Assembly: GCF_051014445.1 (NCBI RefSeq)
Contig: NW_027488366.1
Location: forward strand, 27,236,001 to 27,300,000
Length of the DNA: 64,000 bases
Direction: 5' to 3'
Source of the DNA: Colletes latitarsis
Lineage: Eukaryota > Arthropoda > Insecta > Hymenoptera > Colletidae
Below the pieces are notes generated by a model. That model ran no database searches and was not told where the DNA came from. It saw nothing but the letters and a program-made list of their open reading frames with translations. Position 1 is the stretch's first letter. Every line of letters starts with the position of its first letter. Below, piece after piece: positions 1 through 12,915 of this stretch. Position numbers and translations under genes: made by a program.

Positions 1-1929
1 ACTGTTTCAGTGTGGTACCACATTAAACCAGTTAAAACTGCGAAAGTATGAGCCTGATGAGGGCAAATCCCAGACGTATCCCAGACATAACTTGCGTTAT
101 CCTCTAAAAGATTTATCAAGACCAGGATTAATGACTGTTTCAGTGTGGCATCACGTTACTACGTGATCCAAACCAGTGGAAGCCCAGGATCTGGCCAACA
201 AGAATGAGATATATGCGAAAGTATGCGCCTGATGAGGGCAAATCCTAGACCAAACCCAGACCTAACATGCGTTATCCTCCAAATATTTGTCAAGACCAGG
301 TTTAATTGAATGTTCCAGTGTGGTACCACATTACTACGTGATCCAAACCAGAAGAAACCCAGGATCCGTTCAACAAATCTGTGAAGAATGCGAAATTATG
401 AGTCTGGTGAGTGAAAATCCCAGGCCTAACCTAGACCTAACATGCGTTATCCTCAAAAATATTGATCGAACCCAGGTTTAATCGACTATTTCAGTGTGGT
501 AGCACATTACTACATGATCCGAACCAGAAAAAACCCTGGATCTGTTCAACAAGTATGTGAAAAACGCGAAAGAGTGAGCCTGATGAGAGCAAATCCTAGA
601 CCTAACCCAGACCTAACATGCGTTATCCTCTAAAATATTTATCAAGACCAGGATTAGTTGACTGTTTCAGTGTGGCATCTCATTACTAGGTGATCCAAAC
701 CAGCGGAAGCCCAGGATCTGGCCAACAAGAATGAGAAAAATGCGAAAATATGAGCCCGACGAGAGCAAATCCCAGACCTATCCTAGGCCTAACATGCGTT
801 ATGCTCAAAAATATTGATCGAAACCAGGTTTCATCGACTGTTTCAGTGTGGTACCACATTACTACGTTATCCAAACCAGAAAAAGCCCAGAATCTGGCCA
901 TCAAGTATGAGAAATATGCGAAAGTACGAGCCTGATGAGCGCAAATCCCAGACCTATCCCAGACCTAACTTGCGCTGTCCTCTAAAATATTTATCAAGAC
1001 CAGGATTAATTGACTGTTTCAGTGTGGCATCACATTACTACGTGATCCAAACCATTGGAAGTCCAGGATCTGTTCAACAAGTATATGAAAAACGCGAAAG
1101 TATGACCCTGATGAGGGCAAATCCCAGACCTATCCCAGACCTAACTTGCCTTGTCCTCTAACATACTGATCGAAACCAGGTTTAATTTACTGTTTCAGTG
1201 TGGTACCACTTTGCTACGTGATCCAAAGCAGAAAAAACCATCGATCAGGTCAACATGTATGTTAAAACTGCGAAAGTATGACCCTGATGATGGGCAAATC
1301 CCAGACATAACCTAGACCTAACATGTGTGATCCTCTAAAATAATAATCGAAAACAGGTTTAATGGTCTGCTTCAGTGTGGTACCACATTACTACGTGATC
1401 GAAACCAGAAAAAACCCAGGATCTGTTCAATAAGTATGTGAAAAATGCGAAAGTATGAGCCTGATGAGGGCAAATCGCAGACGTATCCCAGACATAACTT
1501 GCGTTATCCTCTAAAATATTTATCAAGACCAGGATTAATTGACTGTTTCAGTGTGGCATCTCATTACTACGTGATCCAAACCAGCGGAAGCCCAGGATCT
1601 GGCCAACAAGAATGAGAAAAATGCGAAAATATGAGCCCGACGAGAGCAAATCCCAGACCTATCCTAGGCCTAACATGCGTTATGCTCAAAAATATTGATC
1701 GAAACCAGGTTTCATCGACTGTTTCAGTGTGGTACCACATTACTACGTTATCCAAATCAGAAAAAAGCCCAGAATCCGGCCACCAAGTATGAGAAATATG
1801 CGAAAGTACGAGCCTGATGAGAGCAAATCCCAGACCTAACCTAGACCCAACATGTGTTATCCTCTAAAATAATAATCGAAACCAGGTTTAATCCACTGTT
1901 TCAGTGTGGTAGCACATTACTACGTGATC

Positions 1930-2691
1930 CAAACCAGAAAAAAACCCAGGATCAGTTCAACAAGTATGTGAAGTATGCGAAAGGATGAGTCTGATGAGGG
2001 GCAAATCCCAGGCCTAACCTAGACATAACATGCGTTATCCTCTAAAATATTGATCGAAACCAGGTTTAATCGACTGTGGCAGTGTGGTAACATTTTACAA
2101 CGTTATCGAAACCAGAAAAAGCCAGGGATCTGTTCAACATGTATGTGAGAAATGCGAAAGTATGAGCCTGATGAGGGCAAATCCTAGACCTAACCCAGAC
2201 CTAACATGCGTTATCCTCTAAAATATTTATCAAGACCAGGATTAATTGACTGTTTCAGTGTGGCACCACATTACTACGTGATCCAATCCAGTGGAAGCCC
2301 AGGATCTGGCCAACAAGAATGAGAAATATGCGAAAGTATGAGCCTGACGAGAGTAAATCCCAGACCTAACCTAGACCTAACATGCGTTATCCTAAAAAAT
2401 ATTGATCGAAACCAGGTTTAATCGACTGTTTCAGTGTGGTACCACATTACTACGTTATCCAAACCAGAAAAAGTCCAGGATCTAGCCATGAAGTATGAGA
2501 AATATGCGAATGTATGAGCCTGATGAGGGCAAATCCTAGACCTAACCCAAACCTAACATGCGTTATCCTCTAAAATATTTATCAAGACCAGGATTAATTG
2601 ACTGTTTCAGTGTGGCATCACATTACTACGTGATCCAGACCAGTGGAAGCCCAGGATCTGGCCAACAAGAATGGGAAATATGCGAAAGTAT
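1930..2691 (+). repeat. Inner repeat, copy 1 (offset 1,544 bp)
   Basis: Matches 3474-4235 through a chain of rare variants: AAGTATGCGAAAGGATGAG, GAGGGGCAAATC, GTGGTAACATTTTACAACG and TAGCCATGAAGTATGAG. The second copy diverges where TGAGCCTGACGAG here becomes TGACCCTGATGAG. Confidence 0.8.
2239..2414 (+). repeat. Reference monomer, subtype E
   Basis: Exactly 176 bp. Subtype E reads CCAGTGGAAGCCCAGGATC followed by TGGCCAACAAGAATGAG, often with GTGGCATCACATT or GTGGCACCACATT in place of the GGTACC palindrome. I see it only in the first about 7.3 kb, so it marks the left domain of the window. Confidence 0.85.
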
Positions 2692-2766
2692 GAGCCTGAC
2701 GAGAGTAAATCCCAGACCTAACCTAGACCTAACATGCGTTATCCTCAAAAATATTGATCGAAACCG

Positions 2767-2901
2767 GGCTTATTCGACTGTTTCAGTGTGGTACCACATT
2801 GAACCAGTTAAAACTGCGAAAGTATGACCCTGATGATGGGCAAATCCCAGACATAACCTAGACCTAACATGTGTGATCCTCTAAAATAATAATCGAAACC
2901 A
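2767..2901 (+). repeat. Truncated monomer, 135 bp, subtype D right part
   Basis: The GGTACCACATT segment is joined directly to GAACCAGTTAAAACTGCG, removing about 41 bp of the left-middle. The window opens in a second member of this class: bases 1-124 show the same junction (CATTAAACCAGTTAAAACTG) and would be 134 bp if complete. The sequences downstream of the two differ, so the junction has been moved or exchanged between backgrounds. Confidence 0.8.
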
Positions 2902-3473
2902 GGTTTAATGGTCTGCTTCAGTGTAGTACCACATTACTACGTGATCGAAACCAGAAAAAACCCAGGATCTGTTCAAGAAGTATGTGAAGAATGCGAAAGT
3001 AAGAGTCTGATGGGGGCAAATCCTAGACCTAACCTAGACATAACATGCGTTATCCTCAAAAATATTGATCGAAACCAGGTGTGTTCGACTGTTTCAGTGT
3101 GGTACCACATTACTACGTGATCCAAACCAGAAAAAACCCAGGATCTGTTCAACAAGTATGTGAAAAATGCGAAAGTATGAGCCTGATGAGGGCAAATCCC
3201 AGACGTATCCCAGACATAACTTGCGTTATCCTCTAAAAGATTTATCAAGACCAGGATTAATGACTGTTTCAGTGTGGCATCACATTACTACGTGATCCAG
3301 ACCAGTGGAAGCCCAGGATCTGGCCAACAAGAATGGGAAATATGCGAAAGTATGAGCCTGACGAGAGTAAATCCCAGACCTAACCTAGACCTAACATGCG
3401 TTATCCTAAAAAATATTGATCGAAACCAGGTTTAATCGACTGTTTCAGTGTGGTACCACATTACTACGTTATC

Positions 3474-4235
3474 CAAACCAGAAAAAAACCCAGGATCAGT
3501 TCAACAAGTATGTGAAGTATGCGAAAGGATGAGTCTGATGAGGGGCAAATCCCAGGCCTAACCTAGACATAACATGCGTTATCCTCTAAAATATTGATCG
3601 AAACCAGGTTTAATCGACTGTGGCAGTGTGGTAACATTTTACAACGTTATCGAAACCAGAAAAAGCCAGGGATCTGTTCAACATGTATGTGAGAAATGCG
3701 AAAGTATGAGCCTGATGAGGGCAAATCCTAGACCTAACCCAGACCTAACATGCGTTATCCTCTAAAATATTTATCAAGACCAGGATTAATTGACTGTTTC
3801 AGTGTGGCACCACATTACTACGTGATCCAATCCAGTGGAAGCCCAGGATCTGGCCAACAAGAATGAGAAATATGCGAAAGTATGAGCCTGACGAGAGTAA
3901 ATCCCAGACCTAACCTAGACCTAACATGCGTTATCCTAAAAAATATTGATCGAAACCAGGTTTAATCGACTGTTTCAGTGTGGTACCACATTACTACGTT
4001 ATCCAAACCAGAAAAAGTCCAGGATCTAGCCATGAAGTATGAGAAATATGCGAATGTATGAGCCTGATGAGGGCAAATCCTAGACCTAACCCAAACCTAA
4101 CATGCGTTATCCTCTAAAATATTTATCAAGACCAGGATTAATTGACTGTTTCAGTGTGGCATCACATTACTACGTGATCCAGACCAGTGGAAGCCCAGGA
4201 TCTGGCCAACAAGAATGGGAAATATGCGAAAGTAT
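3474..4235 (+). repeat. Inner repeat, copy 2
   Basis: Second copy of 1930-2691. A further copy lies inside block L copy 2 at about 6,469-7,230. Its right flank, 4222-4555, is in turn shared with 7392-7725 at an offset of 3,170 bp (18 monomers plus 2). Confidence 0.8.
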
Positions 4236-4579
4236 GACCCTGATGAGGGCAAATCCTAGACCTAACCAAGACCTAACATACGTTATCCTCTAAAATATTT
4301 ATCAAGACCAGGTTTAATTGAATGTTTCAGTGTGGTACCACATTACTACGTGATCCGAACCAGAAAAAACCCGGGATCTGTTCAACAAGTATGTGAAGAA
4401 TGCGAAAGTATGAGCCTGGCGAGAGCAAATCCCAGACCTAACCTAGACCTAACATGCGTTATCCTCAAAAATATTGATCGAAACCAGGTTTAATTGACAG
4501 TTTCAGTGTGGTACCACATTACTACGTGATCCAATCCAGAAAAAGCCCAGGATCTGTTCAACAAGTATGTGAAAAATGC

Positions 4580-7298
4580 GAAAGTATGAGCCTGATGAGG
4601 GCAAATCCCAGACGTATCCCAGACATAACTTGCGTTATCCTCTAAAAGATTTATCAAGACCAGGATTAATGACTGTTTCAGTGTGGCATCACATTACTAC
4701 GTGATCCAAACCAGTGGAAGCCCAGGATCTGGCCAACAAGAATGAGATATATGCGAAAGTATGCGCCTGATGAGGGCAAATCCTAGACCAAACCCAGACC
4801 TAACATGCGTTATCCTCCAAAATATTTGTCAAGACCAGGTTTAATTGGATGTTTCAGTGTGGTACCACATTACTACGTGATCCAAACCAGAAGAAACCCA
4901 GGATCCGTTCAACAAATCTGTGAAGAATGCGAAAGTATGAGTCTGGTGAGTGAAAATCCCAGGCCTAACCTAGACCTAACATGCGTTATCCTGAAAAATA
5001 TTGATCGAACCCAGGTTTAATCGACTATTTCAGTGTGGTAGCACATTACTACATGATCGGAACCAGAAAAAACCCTGGATCTGTTCAACAAGTATGTGAA
5101 AAACGCGAAAGAATGAGCCTGATGAGAGCAAATCCTAGACCTAGCCCAGACCTAACATGCGTTATCCTCTAAAATATTTATCAAGACCAGGATTAATTGA
5201 CTGTTTCAGTGTGGCATCTCATTACTACGTGATCCAAACCAGCGGAAGCCCAGGACCTGGCCAACAAGAATGAGAAAAATGCGAAAATATGAGCCCGACG
5301 AGAGCAAATCCCAGACCTATCCTAGGCCTAACATGCGTTATGCTCAAAAATATTGATCGAAACCAGGTTTCATCGACTGTTTCAGTGTGGTACCACATTA
5401 CTACGTTATCCAAACCAGAAAAAGCCCAGAATCTGGCCATCAAGTATGAGAAATATACAAAAGTACGAGCCTGATGAGCGCAAATCCCAGACCTATCCCA
5501 GACCTAACGTGCGCTGTCCTCTAAAATATTTATCAAGACCAGGATTAATTGACTGTTTCAGTGTGGCATCACATTACTACGTGATCCAAACCATTGGAAG
5601 TCCAGGATCTGTTCAACAAGTATATGAAAAACGCGAAAGTATGACCCTGATGAGGGCAAATCCCAGACCTATCCCAGACCTAACTTGCCTTGTCCTCTAA
5701 CATACTGATCGAAACCAGGTTTAATTTACTGTTTCAGTGTGGTACCACTTTGCTACGTGATCCAAAGCAGAAAAAACCATCGATCAGGTCAACATGTATG
5801 TTAAAACTGCGAAAGTATGACCCTGATGATGGGCAAATCCCAGACATAACCTAGACCTAACATGTGTGATCCTCTAAAATAATAATCGAAAACAGGTTTA
5901 ATGGTCTGCTTCAGTGTGGTACCACATTACTACGTGATCGAAACCAGAAAAAACCCAGGATCTGTTCAATAAGTATGTGAAAAATGCGAAAGTATGAGCC
6001 TGATGAGGGCAAATCGCAGACGTATCCCAGACATAACTTGCGTTATCCTCTAAAATATTTATCAAGACCAGGATTAATTGACTGTTTCAGTGTGGCATCT
6101 CATTACTACGTGATCCAAACCAGCGGAAGCCCAGGATCTGGCCAACAAGAATGAGAAAAATGCGAAAATATGAGCCCGACGAGAGCAAATCCCAGACCTA
6201 TCCTAGGCCTAACATGCGTTATGCTCAAAAATATTGATCGAAACCAGGTTTCATCGACTGTTTCAGTGTGGTACCACATTACTACGTTATCCAAATCAGA
6301 AAAAAGCCCAGAATCCGGCCACCAAGTATGAGAAATATGCGAAAGTACGAGCCTGATGAGAGCAAATCCCAGACCTAACCTAGACCCAACATGTGTTATC
6401 CTCTAAAATAATAATCGAAACCAGGTTTAATCCACTGTTTCAGTGTGGTAGCACATTACTACGTGATCCAAACCAGAAAAAAACCCAGGATCAGTTCAAC
6501 AAGTATGTGAAGTATGCGAAAGGATGAGTCTGATGAGGGGCAAATCCCAGGCCTAACCTAGACATAACATGCGTTATCCTCTAAAATATTGATCGAAACC
6601 AGGTTTAATCGACTGTGGCAGTGTGGTAACATTTTACAACGTTATCGAAACCAGAAAAAGCCAGGGATCTGTTCAACATGTATGTGAGAAATGCGAAAGT
6701 ATGAGCCTGATGAGGGCAAATCCTAGACCTAACCCAGACCTAACATGCGTTATCCTCTAAAATATTTATCAAGACCAGGATTAATTGACTGTTTCAGTGT
6801 GGCACCACATTACTACGTGATCCAATCCAGTGGAAGCCCAGGATCTGGCCAACAAGAATGAGAAATATGCGAAAGTATGAGCCTGACGAGAGTAAATCCC
6901 AGACCTAACCTAGACCTAACATGCGTTATCCTAAAAAATATTGATCGAAACCAGGTTTAATCGACTGTTTCAGTGTGGTACCACATTACTACGTTATCCA
7001 AACCAGAAAAAGTCCAGGATCTAGCCATGAAGTATGAGAAATATGCGAATGTATGAGCCTGATGAGGGCAAATCCTAGACCTAACCCAAACCTAACATGC
7101 GTTATCCTCTAAAATATTTATCAAGACCAGGATTAATTGACTGTTTCAGTGTGGCATCACATTACTACGTGATCCAGACCAGTGGAAGCCCAGGATCTGG
7201 CCAACAAGAATGGGAAATATGCGAAAGTATGAGCCTGACGAGAGTAAATCCCAGACCTAACCTGGACCTAACATGCGTTATCCTCAAAAATATTGATC
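4580..7298 (+). repeat. Block L, copy 2
   Basis: Second copy of the block at 42-2760. Only scattered substitutions were noticed, for example ATATACAAAAG here against ATATGCGAAAG in copy 1 near 915. Homology ends at about 7,298, where copy 1 runs into its truncated monomer at 2767 and this copy continues with a full one. Confidence 0.85.
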
Positions 7299-9239
7299 GA
7301 AACCAGGCATAATCGACTCTTTCAGTGTGGTACACCTTACTACGTTATCCAAACCAGAAAAAACCCAGGATCTGTTCAACAAGTATGTGAAGAATGCGAA
7401 AGTATGACCCTGATGAGGGCAAATCCTAGACCTAACCAAGACCTAACATACGTTATCCTCTAAAATATTTATCAAGACCAGGTTTAATTGAATGTTTCAG
7501 TGTGGTACCACATTACTACGTGATCCGAACCAGAAAAAACCCGGGATCTGTTCAACAAGTATGTGAAGAATGCGAAAGTATGAGCCTGGCGAGAGCAAAT
7601 CCCAGACCTAACCTAGACCTAACATGCGTTATCCTCAAAAATATTGATCGAAACCAGGTTTAATTGACAGTTTCAGTGTGGTACCACATTACTACGTGAT
7701 CCAATCCAGAAAAAGCCCAGGATCTAGCCATAAAGTATGAGAAATATGCGAAAGTATGAGCCTGACGAGGGCAAATCCCCGACCTAACCCAGACCTAACA
7801 TGCGTTATCCTCTAAAATATTGACCGAAACCAGACATAATCGACTCTTTCAGTGTGGTACAACATTACTACGTTATCCAAACCAGAAAAAACCCAGGATC
7901 TGTTCAACAAGTATGTGAAGAATGCGAAAGTATGACCCTGATGAGGGCAAATCCTAGATCTAACCCAGACCTAACATACGTTATCCTCTAAAATATTTAT
8001 CAAGACAAGGTTTAGTTGAATGTTTCAGTGTGGTACCACATTACTACGTGATCCGAACCAGAAAAAACCCAGGATCTGTTCAACAAGTATGTGAAGAATG
8101 CGAAAGTATGACCCTGATGAGGTCAAATCCGAGAACTTACCCAGACATAACTTGCGTTATCCTCTAAAATATTTATCAAGACCAGGTGTAATTGAATGTT
8201 TCAGTGTGGTACCACATTACTACGTGATCCAAACCAGAAAAAACCGAGGATCTGTTCAACAAGTATGTGAAGAATGCGAAAGTATGACCCTGATGAGGGC
8301 AAATCCTAGACCTAACCAAGACCTAACATACGTTATCCTCTAAAATATTTATCAAGACCAGGTTTAATTGAATGTTTCAGTGTGGTACCACATTACTACG
8401 TGATCCGAACCAGAAAAAACCCAGGATCTGTTCAACAAGTATGTGAAAAACGCGAAAGTCTGAGCCTGATAAGGGCAAATCCCAGGCCTAACCTGGACCT
8501 AACATGTGTTATCCTCTAAAATATTGATCGAAACCAGGTTTAATGGACTGTTTCAGTGTGGTACCACTTTACTACGTGATCCAATCCCGAAATAGCCCAG
8601 GATCTGTTCAACAAGTATGTGAAAAACGCGAAACTGTGAGCCTGATGAGGGCAAATCTTAGACCTAACCTTGACCTAACATGCGTTATCCTCTAAGATAT
8701 TTATCCAGACCAGGTTTCATTGAATGTTTCAGTGTGGTACCACTTTACTACGTGATCCAATCCAGAAATAGCCCAGGAGCTAGCCATGAAGTATGAGAAA
8801 TATGCGAAAGTAAGAGCCTGATGAGGGCAAATCCTAGACCTATCCCAGACCTAACTTCCGTTATCCTCTAAAATATTGATCGAAACCAGGTTTAATTGAC
8901 TGTTTCAGCGTGGTACCACATTACTACGTGATACAATCCAGAAACAGCCCAGGATCTAGCCATGAAGTATGAGAAATATGCGAAAGTAAGAGCCTGATGA
9001 GGGCAAATCCTAGACCTATCCCAGACCTAACTTCCGTTATCCTCTAAAATATGATCGAAAACAGGTTTAATTGACTGTTTCAGTGTTGCACTTCATTACT
9101 AAGTGATGCAATCCAGAAACAGCCCAGGATCTAGCCATCAAGTATGAGAAATATGCGAAAGAATGAGCCTGATGAGGGCAAATCCTAGACCTAACCCAGA
9201 CCTAACATGAATTATTCTCTAAAATATTGATCGAAACCA

Positions 9240-9415
9240 GGTTTAATTGACTGTTTCAGTGTTGTACTTCATTACTACGTGATGCAATCCAGAAAAAGCC
9301 CAGGATCTAGCCATCAAGTATGAGAAATATGCGAAAGAATGAGCCTGATGAGAGCAAATCCCAGACCTAACCTAGACCTAACATGAATTATTCTCTAAAA
9401 TATTGATCGAAACCA
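9240..9415 (+). repeat. Reference monomer, subtype C (palindrome lost)
   Basis: Exactly 176 bp. Subtype C replaces GTGGTACCACATT with GTTGTACTTCATT, which destroys the 12-bp palindrome and its GGTACC site. It has the AGCCATCAAG middle and commonly the ATGAATTATTCTC 3' variant. It is concentrated at 9.0-10.4 kb and in the copies of that block (about 19.2-20.6 and 24.1-25.4 kb), with scattered members elsewhere. Confidence 0.85.
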
Positions 9416-9591
9416 GGTTTAATTGACTGTTTCAGTGTTGTACTTCATTACTACGTGATGCAATCCAGAAAAAGTCCAGGATCTAGCCATCAAGTATGAG
9501 AAATATGCGAAAGAATGAACCTGATGAGAGCAAATCCTTGACCTAACCTAGACCTAACATGAATTATTCTCTAAAATATTGATCGAAACCT

Positions 9592-9878
9592 GGTTTAATC
9601 GACTGTTTCAGTGTGGTACCACATTACTATGTGATCCAATCCAGAAATAGCCCAGGATCTAGCCATGAAGTATGAGAAATATGCGAAAATATGAGCCTGA
9701 TGAGAGCAAATCCCAGACCTAACCTAGACCTAACATGAATTATTATGTAATCCAGAAAAAGCCCAGGATCTAGCCATCAAGTATGAGAAATATGCGAAAG
9801 AATGAGCCTGATGAGAGCAAATCCCTGACCTAACCTAGACCTAACATGAATTATTCTCTAAAATATTGATCAAAAGTA
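9592..9878 (+). repeat. Composite monomer pair with 65-bp deletion, copy 1
   Basis: Two monomers occupy 287 bp instead of 352. The 3' end of the first (ATGAATTATT) runs straight into ATGTAATCCAG at about position 45 of the second. An ATGTAATCC variant also exists in intact monomers (about 15,385), so the partner was ordinary array sequence. I see no obvious long microhomology at the join. Confidence 0.85.
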
Positions 9879-12211
9879 GGTTTAATTGACTGTTTCAGTG
9901 TGGTACCACATTACTACGTGATCCAATCCAGAAATAGCCCAGGATCTAGCCATGAAGTATGAGAAATATGCGAAAATATGAGCCTGATGAGGGCAAATCC
10001 TAGACCTAATCCAGACCTAACATGCGTTATTCTCTAAAATATTGATGGAAACCAGGTTTAATTGACTGTTTCAGTGTTGTACTTCATTACTACGTCATGC
10101 AATCCAGAAAAAGCCCAGGATCTAGCCATCAAGTATGAGAAATATGCGAAAGAATGGGCCTGATGAGAGCAAATCCCAGACCTAACCTAGACCTAACATG
10201 AATTATTCTCTAAAATATTGATCGAAACCAGGTTTAATTGACTGTTTCAGTGCTGTACTTCATTACTACGTGATGCAATCCAGAAAAAGTCCAGGATCTA
10301 GCCATCACGTATGAGAAATATGCGAAAGAATGAACCTGATGAGAGCAAATCCTTGACCTAACCTAGACCTAACATGAATTATTCTCTAAAATATTGATCG
10401 AAACCTGGTTTAATCGACTGTTTCAGTGTGGTACCACATTACTATGTGATCCAAACCAGAAAATAACCCAGGATCTGTACAAGGAGTATGTGAAGTGTGC
10501 GAAATTATGAGTCTGATGGGGTCAAATCCCTGACCTATCCCAGACCTAACTTGCGTTATCCTCTAAAATATTTATCAAGACCAGGTTTAAATGATTGTTT
10601 CAGTGTGGGCCCACATTACTACGTGATCCAAACCAGAAAAAACCCAGGATCCGTTCAACAAGTATGTGAAGAATGCGAAAGTATGAGTCTGATGAGTGAA
10701 AATCCCAGACCTAACCTAGACCTAACATGCGTTATCCTCTAAAATATTGATCCAAACCAGGTTTAATGGACTGTTTCAGTGTGGTACCACACTACTACGT
10801 GATCGAAATCAGAAAAAACCCAGGATCTGTTCAACAAGTATGTGAAAAACGCAAAAGTATGAGTCTGATGAGTGAAAATCCCAGGGCTAACCTAGACCTA
10901 ACATGCGTTCTCCTCTAAAATATTGATCGAAACCAGGTTTAATCGACTGTTTCAGTGTGGTACCACATTACTACGTGATCCAAACCAGAAAAAACCCAGG
11001 ATCCGTTCAACAAGTATGTGAAGAATGCGAAAGTATGAGTCTGATGAGTGAAAATCCCAGACCTAACCTAGACCTAACATGCGTTATCCTCTAAAATATT
11101 GATCCAAACCAGGTTTAATGGACTGTTTCAGTGTGGTACCATACTACTACGTGATCCAAACCAGAAAAAACCCAGGATCTGTTCAACATGTATGTGAAAA
11201 CCGCGAAAGTATGAGCCTGATGAGGGCAAATCCCAGACCTATCCCAGACCTGATGTGCGTTGTCCTCTAAGATATTGATGGAAACCAGGTTTAATTGACT
11301 GTTTCTGTGTTGTACTTCATTACTACGTGATACCATCCAGAAAAAGCCCAGCATCTAGCCATCAAGTATGAGAAATATGCGAAAGAATGAGCCTGATGAG
11401 AGCAAATCCCAGACCTAACCTAGACCTAACATGCGTTATCCTCTAAAATATTGATCCAAACCAGGTTTAATGGACTGTTTCAGTGTGGTACCATACTACT
11501 ACGTGATCCACACCAGAAAAAACCCAGGATCTGTTCAACATGTATGTGAAAAACGCGAAAGTAGGAGCCTGATGAGGGCAAATCCCAGAACTATCCCAGA
11601 CCTGACTTGCGTTGTCCTCTAAGATATTGATGGAAACCAGGTTTAATTGACTGTTTCTGTGTTGTACTTCATTACTACGTGATACCATCCAGAAAAAGCC
11701 CAGCATCTAGCCATCAAGTATGAGAAATATGCGAAAGAATGAGCCTGATGAGAGCAAATCCCAGACCTAACCTAGACCTAACATGTATTATTCTCAAAAA
11801 TATTGATCGAAACCAGGTTTAATTGACTGTTTCAGTGTGGTCCCACATTACTACGTGATCCAAACCAGAAAAAACCCAGGATCCGTACAACAAGTATGTG
11901 AAGAATGCGAAAGTATGAGTCTGATGAGTGAAAATCCCAGACCTAACCTAGACCTAACATGCGTTACCCTCTAAAATATTGATCCAAACCAGGTTTAATG
12001 GACTGTTTCAGTGTGGTACCACATTACTACGTGATCCAAACCAGAAAAAAACCCAGGATCTGATCAACGAGTATGTCAAGTGTGCGAAAGTATGAGTCTG
12101 AAAAGGGCAAATCCCATACCTATCCCAGACCTCACTTGCGATGTCCTCTAAAATATTGATCGAAACCAGGTTTAATTGAATGTTTTATTGTGGTACCACT
12201 TTACTACGTGA

Positions 12212-12563
12212 TCCAAAGCAGAAAAAACCCTCGATCAGGTCAACATGCATGTTAAAACTGGGAAAGTATGAGCCTGATGAGGGCAAATCCCAGACCTATC
12301 CCAGACCTAACATGCGTTATCCTCAAAAATATTGATCGAAACCAGGTTTAATCGGCTGTTTCAGTGTGGTACCACATTACTACGTGATCCAAACCAGAAA
12401 AAAACCCAGGATCTTGTCAACGAGTATGTGAAGTGTGCGAAAGTATGAGTCTGATGAGGGCTAATCCCAGACCTATCCCAGACCTAACATGCGTTATCCT
12501 CTAAAATATTGATTGAAACCAGGTTTAATCGACTGTTTCAGTGTGGTACCACATTACTACGTG
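12212..12563 (+). repeat. Dimer tandem duplication, unit 1 (352 bp)
   Basis: A subtype D plus subtype A pair repeated immediately at exactly two monomers' spacing. Shared rare variants are TTAAAACTGGGAAAG, AATCGGCTGTTTCAG and GATCTTGTCAACGAG. Edges are approximate. Confidence 0.8.
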
Positions 12564-12915
12564 ATCCAAAGCAGAAAAAACCCTCGATCAGGTCAACATG
12601 CATGTTAAAACTGGGAAAGTATGAGCCTGATGAGGGCAAATCCCAGACCTATCCCAGACCTAACATGCGTTATCCTCAAAAATATTGATCGAAACCAGGT
12701 TTAATCGGCTGTTTCAGTGTGGTACCACATTACTACGTGATCCAAACCAGAAAAAAACCCAGGATCTTGTCAACGAGTATGTGAAGTGTGCGAAAGTATG
12801 AGTCTGATGAGGGCTAATCCCAGACCTATCCCAGACCTAACATGCGTTATCCTCTAAAATATTGATCGAAACCAGGTTTAATCGACTGTTTCAGTGTGGT
12901 ACCACATTACTACGT
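12564..12915 (+). repeat. Dimer tandem duplication, unit 2 (352 bp)
   Basis: Second unit of the 352-bp dimer. It carries the same AACTGGG and CTTGTCAAC variants, with only isolated differences (GATTGAAACC in unit 1 against GATCGAAACC here). Confidence 0.8.

Larger units (their letters stand above)
42..2760 (+). repeat. Block L, copy 1 (offset 4,539 bp)
   Basis: Bases 42-2760 match 4580-7298. The offset is 4,538 up to about 280 and 4,539 after it, because copy 1 lacks one A in the CCTCCAAATATTTG segment. Shared rare variants include ATGCTCAAAAATATTG with a GGTTTCATCG start, TCGCAGACGTATCC, and GGCAGTGTGGTAACATTTTAC. The offset is not a multiple of 176 because the block contains truncated monomers. 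Confidence 0.85.
1..8599 (+). repeat. Left domain: subtype E-rich array with 4.5-kb-spaced block copies
   Basis: This stretch holds only monomers. It is distinguished by subtype E monomers, by frequent GCATCACATT variants and by two 135-bp-class truncated monomers. Block copies at offsets of 4,539 and 1,544 bp cover most of it. From about 7,300 to 8,599 the monomers are mainly A and B types, with a short repeat at 880-bp spacing (TATGACCCTGATG segments at 7,401 and 8,281). No unique sequence was seen. Confidence 0.85.
8600..11250 (+). repeat. Block M, copy 1 (subtype C-rich)
   Basis: Matches 18,753-21,403 (offset 10,153) and 23,620-26,270 (offset 15,020). Markers are a GCGAAACTGTGAG segment at the left edge, two CTAACTTCCGTTATCC monomers, a run of subtype C monomers and the 65-bp-deleted composite at 9592. 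A further 260 bp (to about 11,510) matches only the third copy, as expected if the second was interrupted by the 5,043-bp tandem duplication. Confidence 0.85.

Noticed and set aside
814..1161. Longest open frame (115 aa), its copy at 5,353-5,700, and the dozens of 60-90 aa frames that share similar peptides
   Set aside because: Peptide similarity follows from DNA repetition. The monomer length is 2 modulo 3, so each frame rotates through three readings and meets stops. There is no frame conservation, no start context and no length constancy, and indels among copies are not multiples of three. The minus-strand frames are the same artefact.
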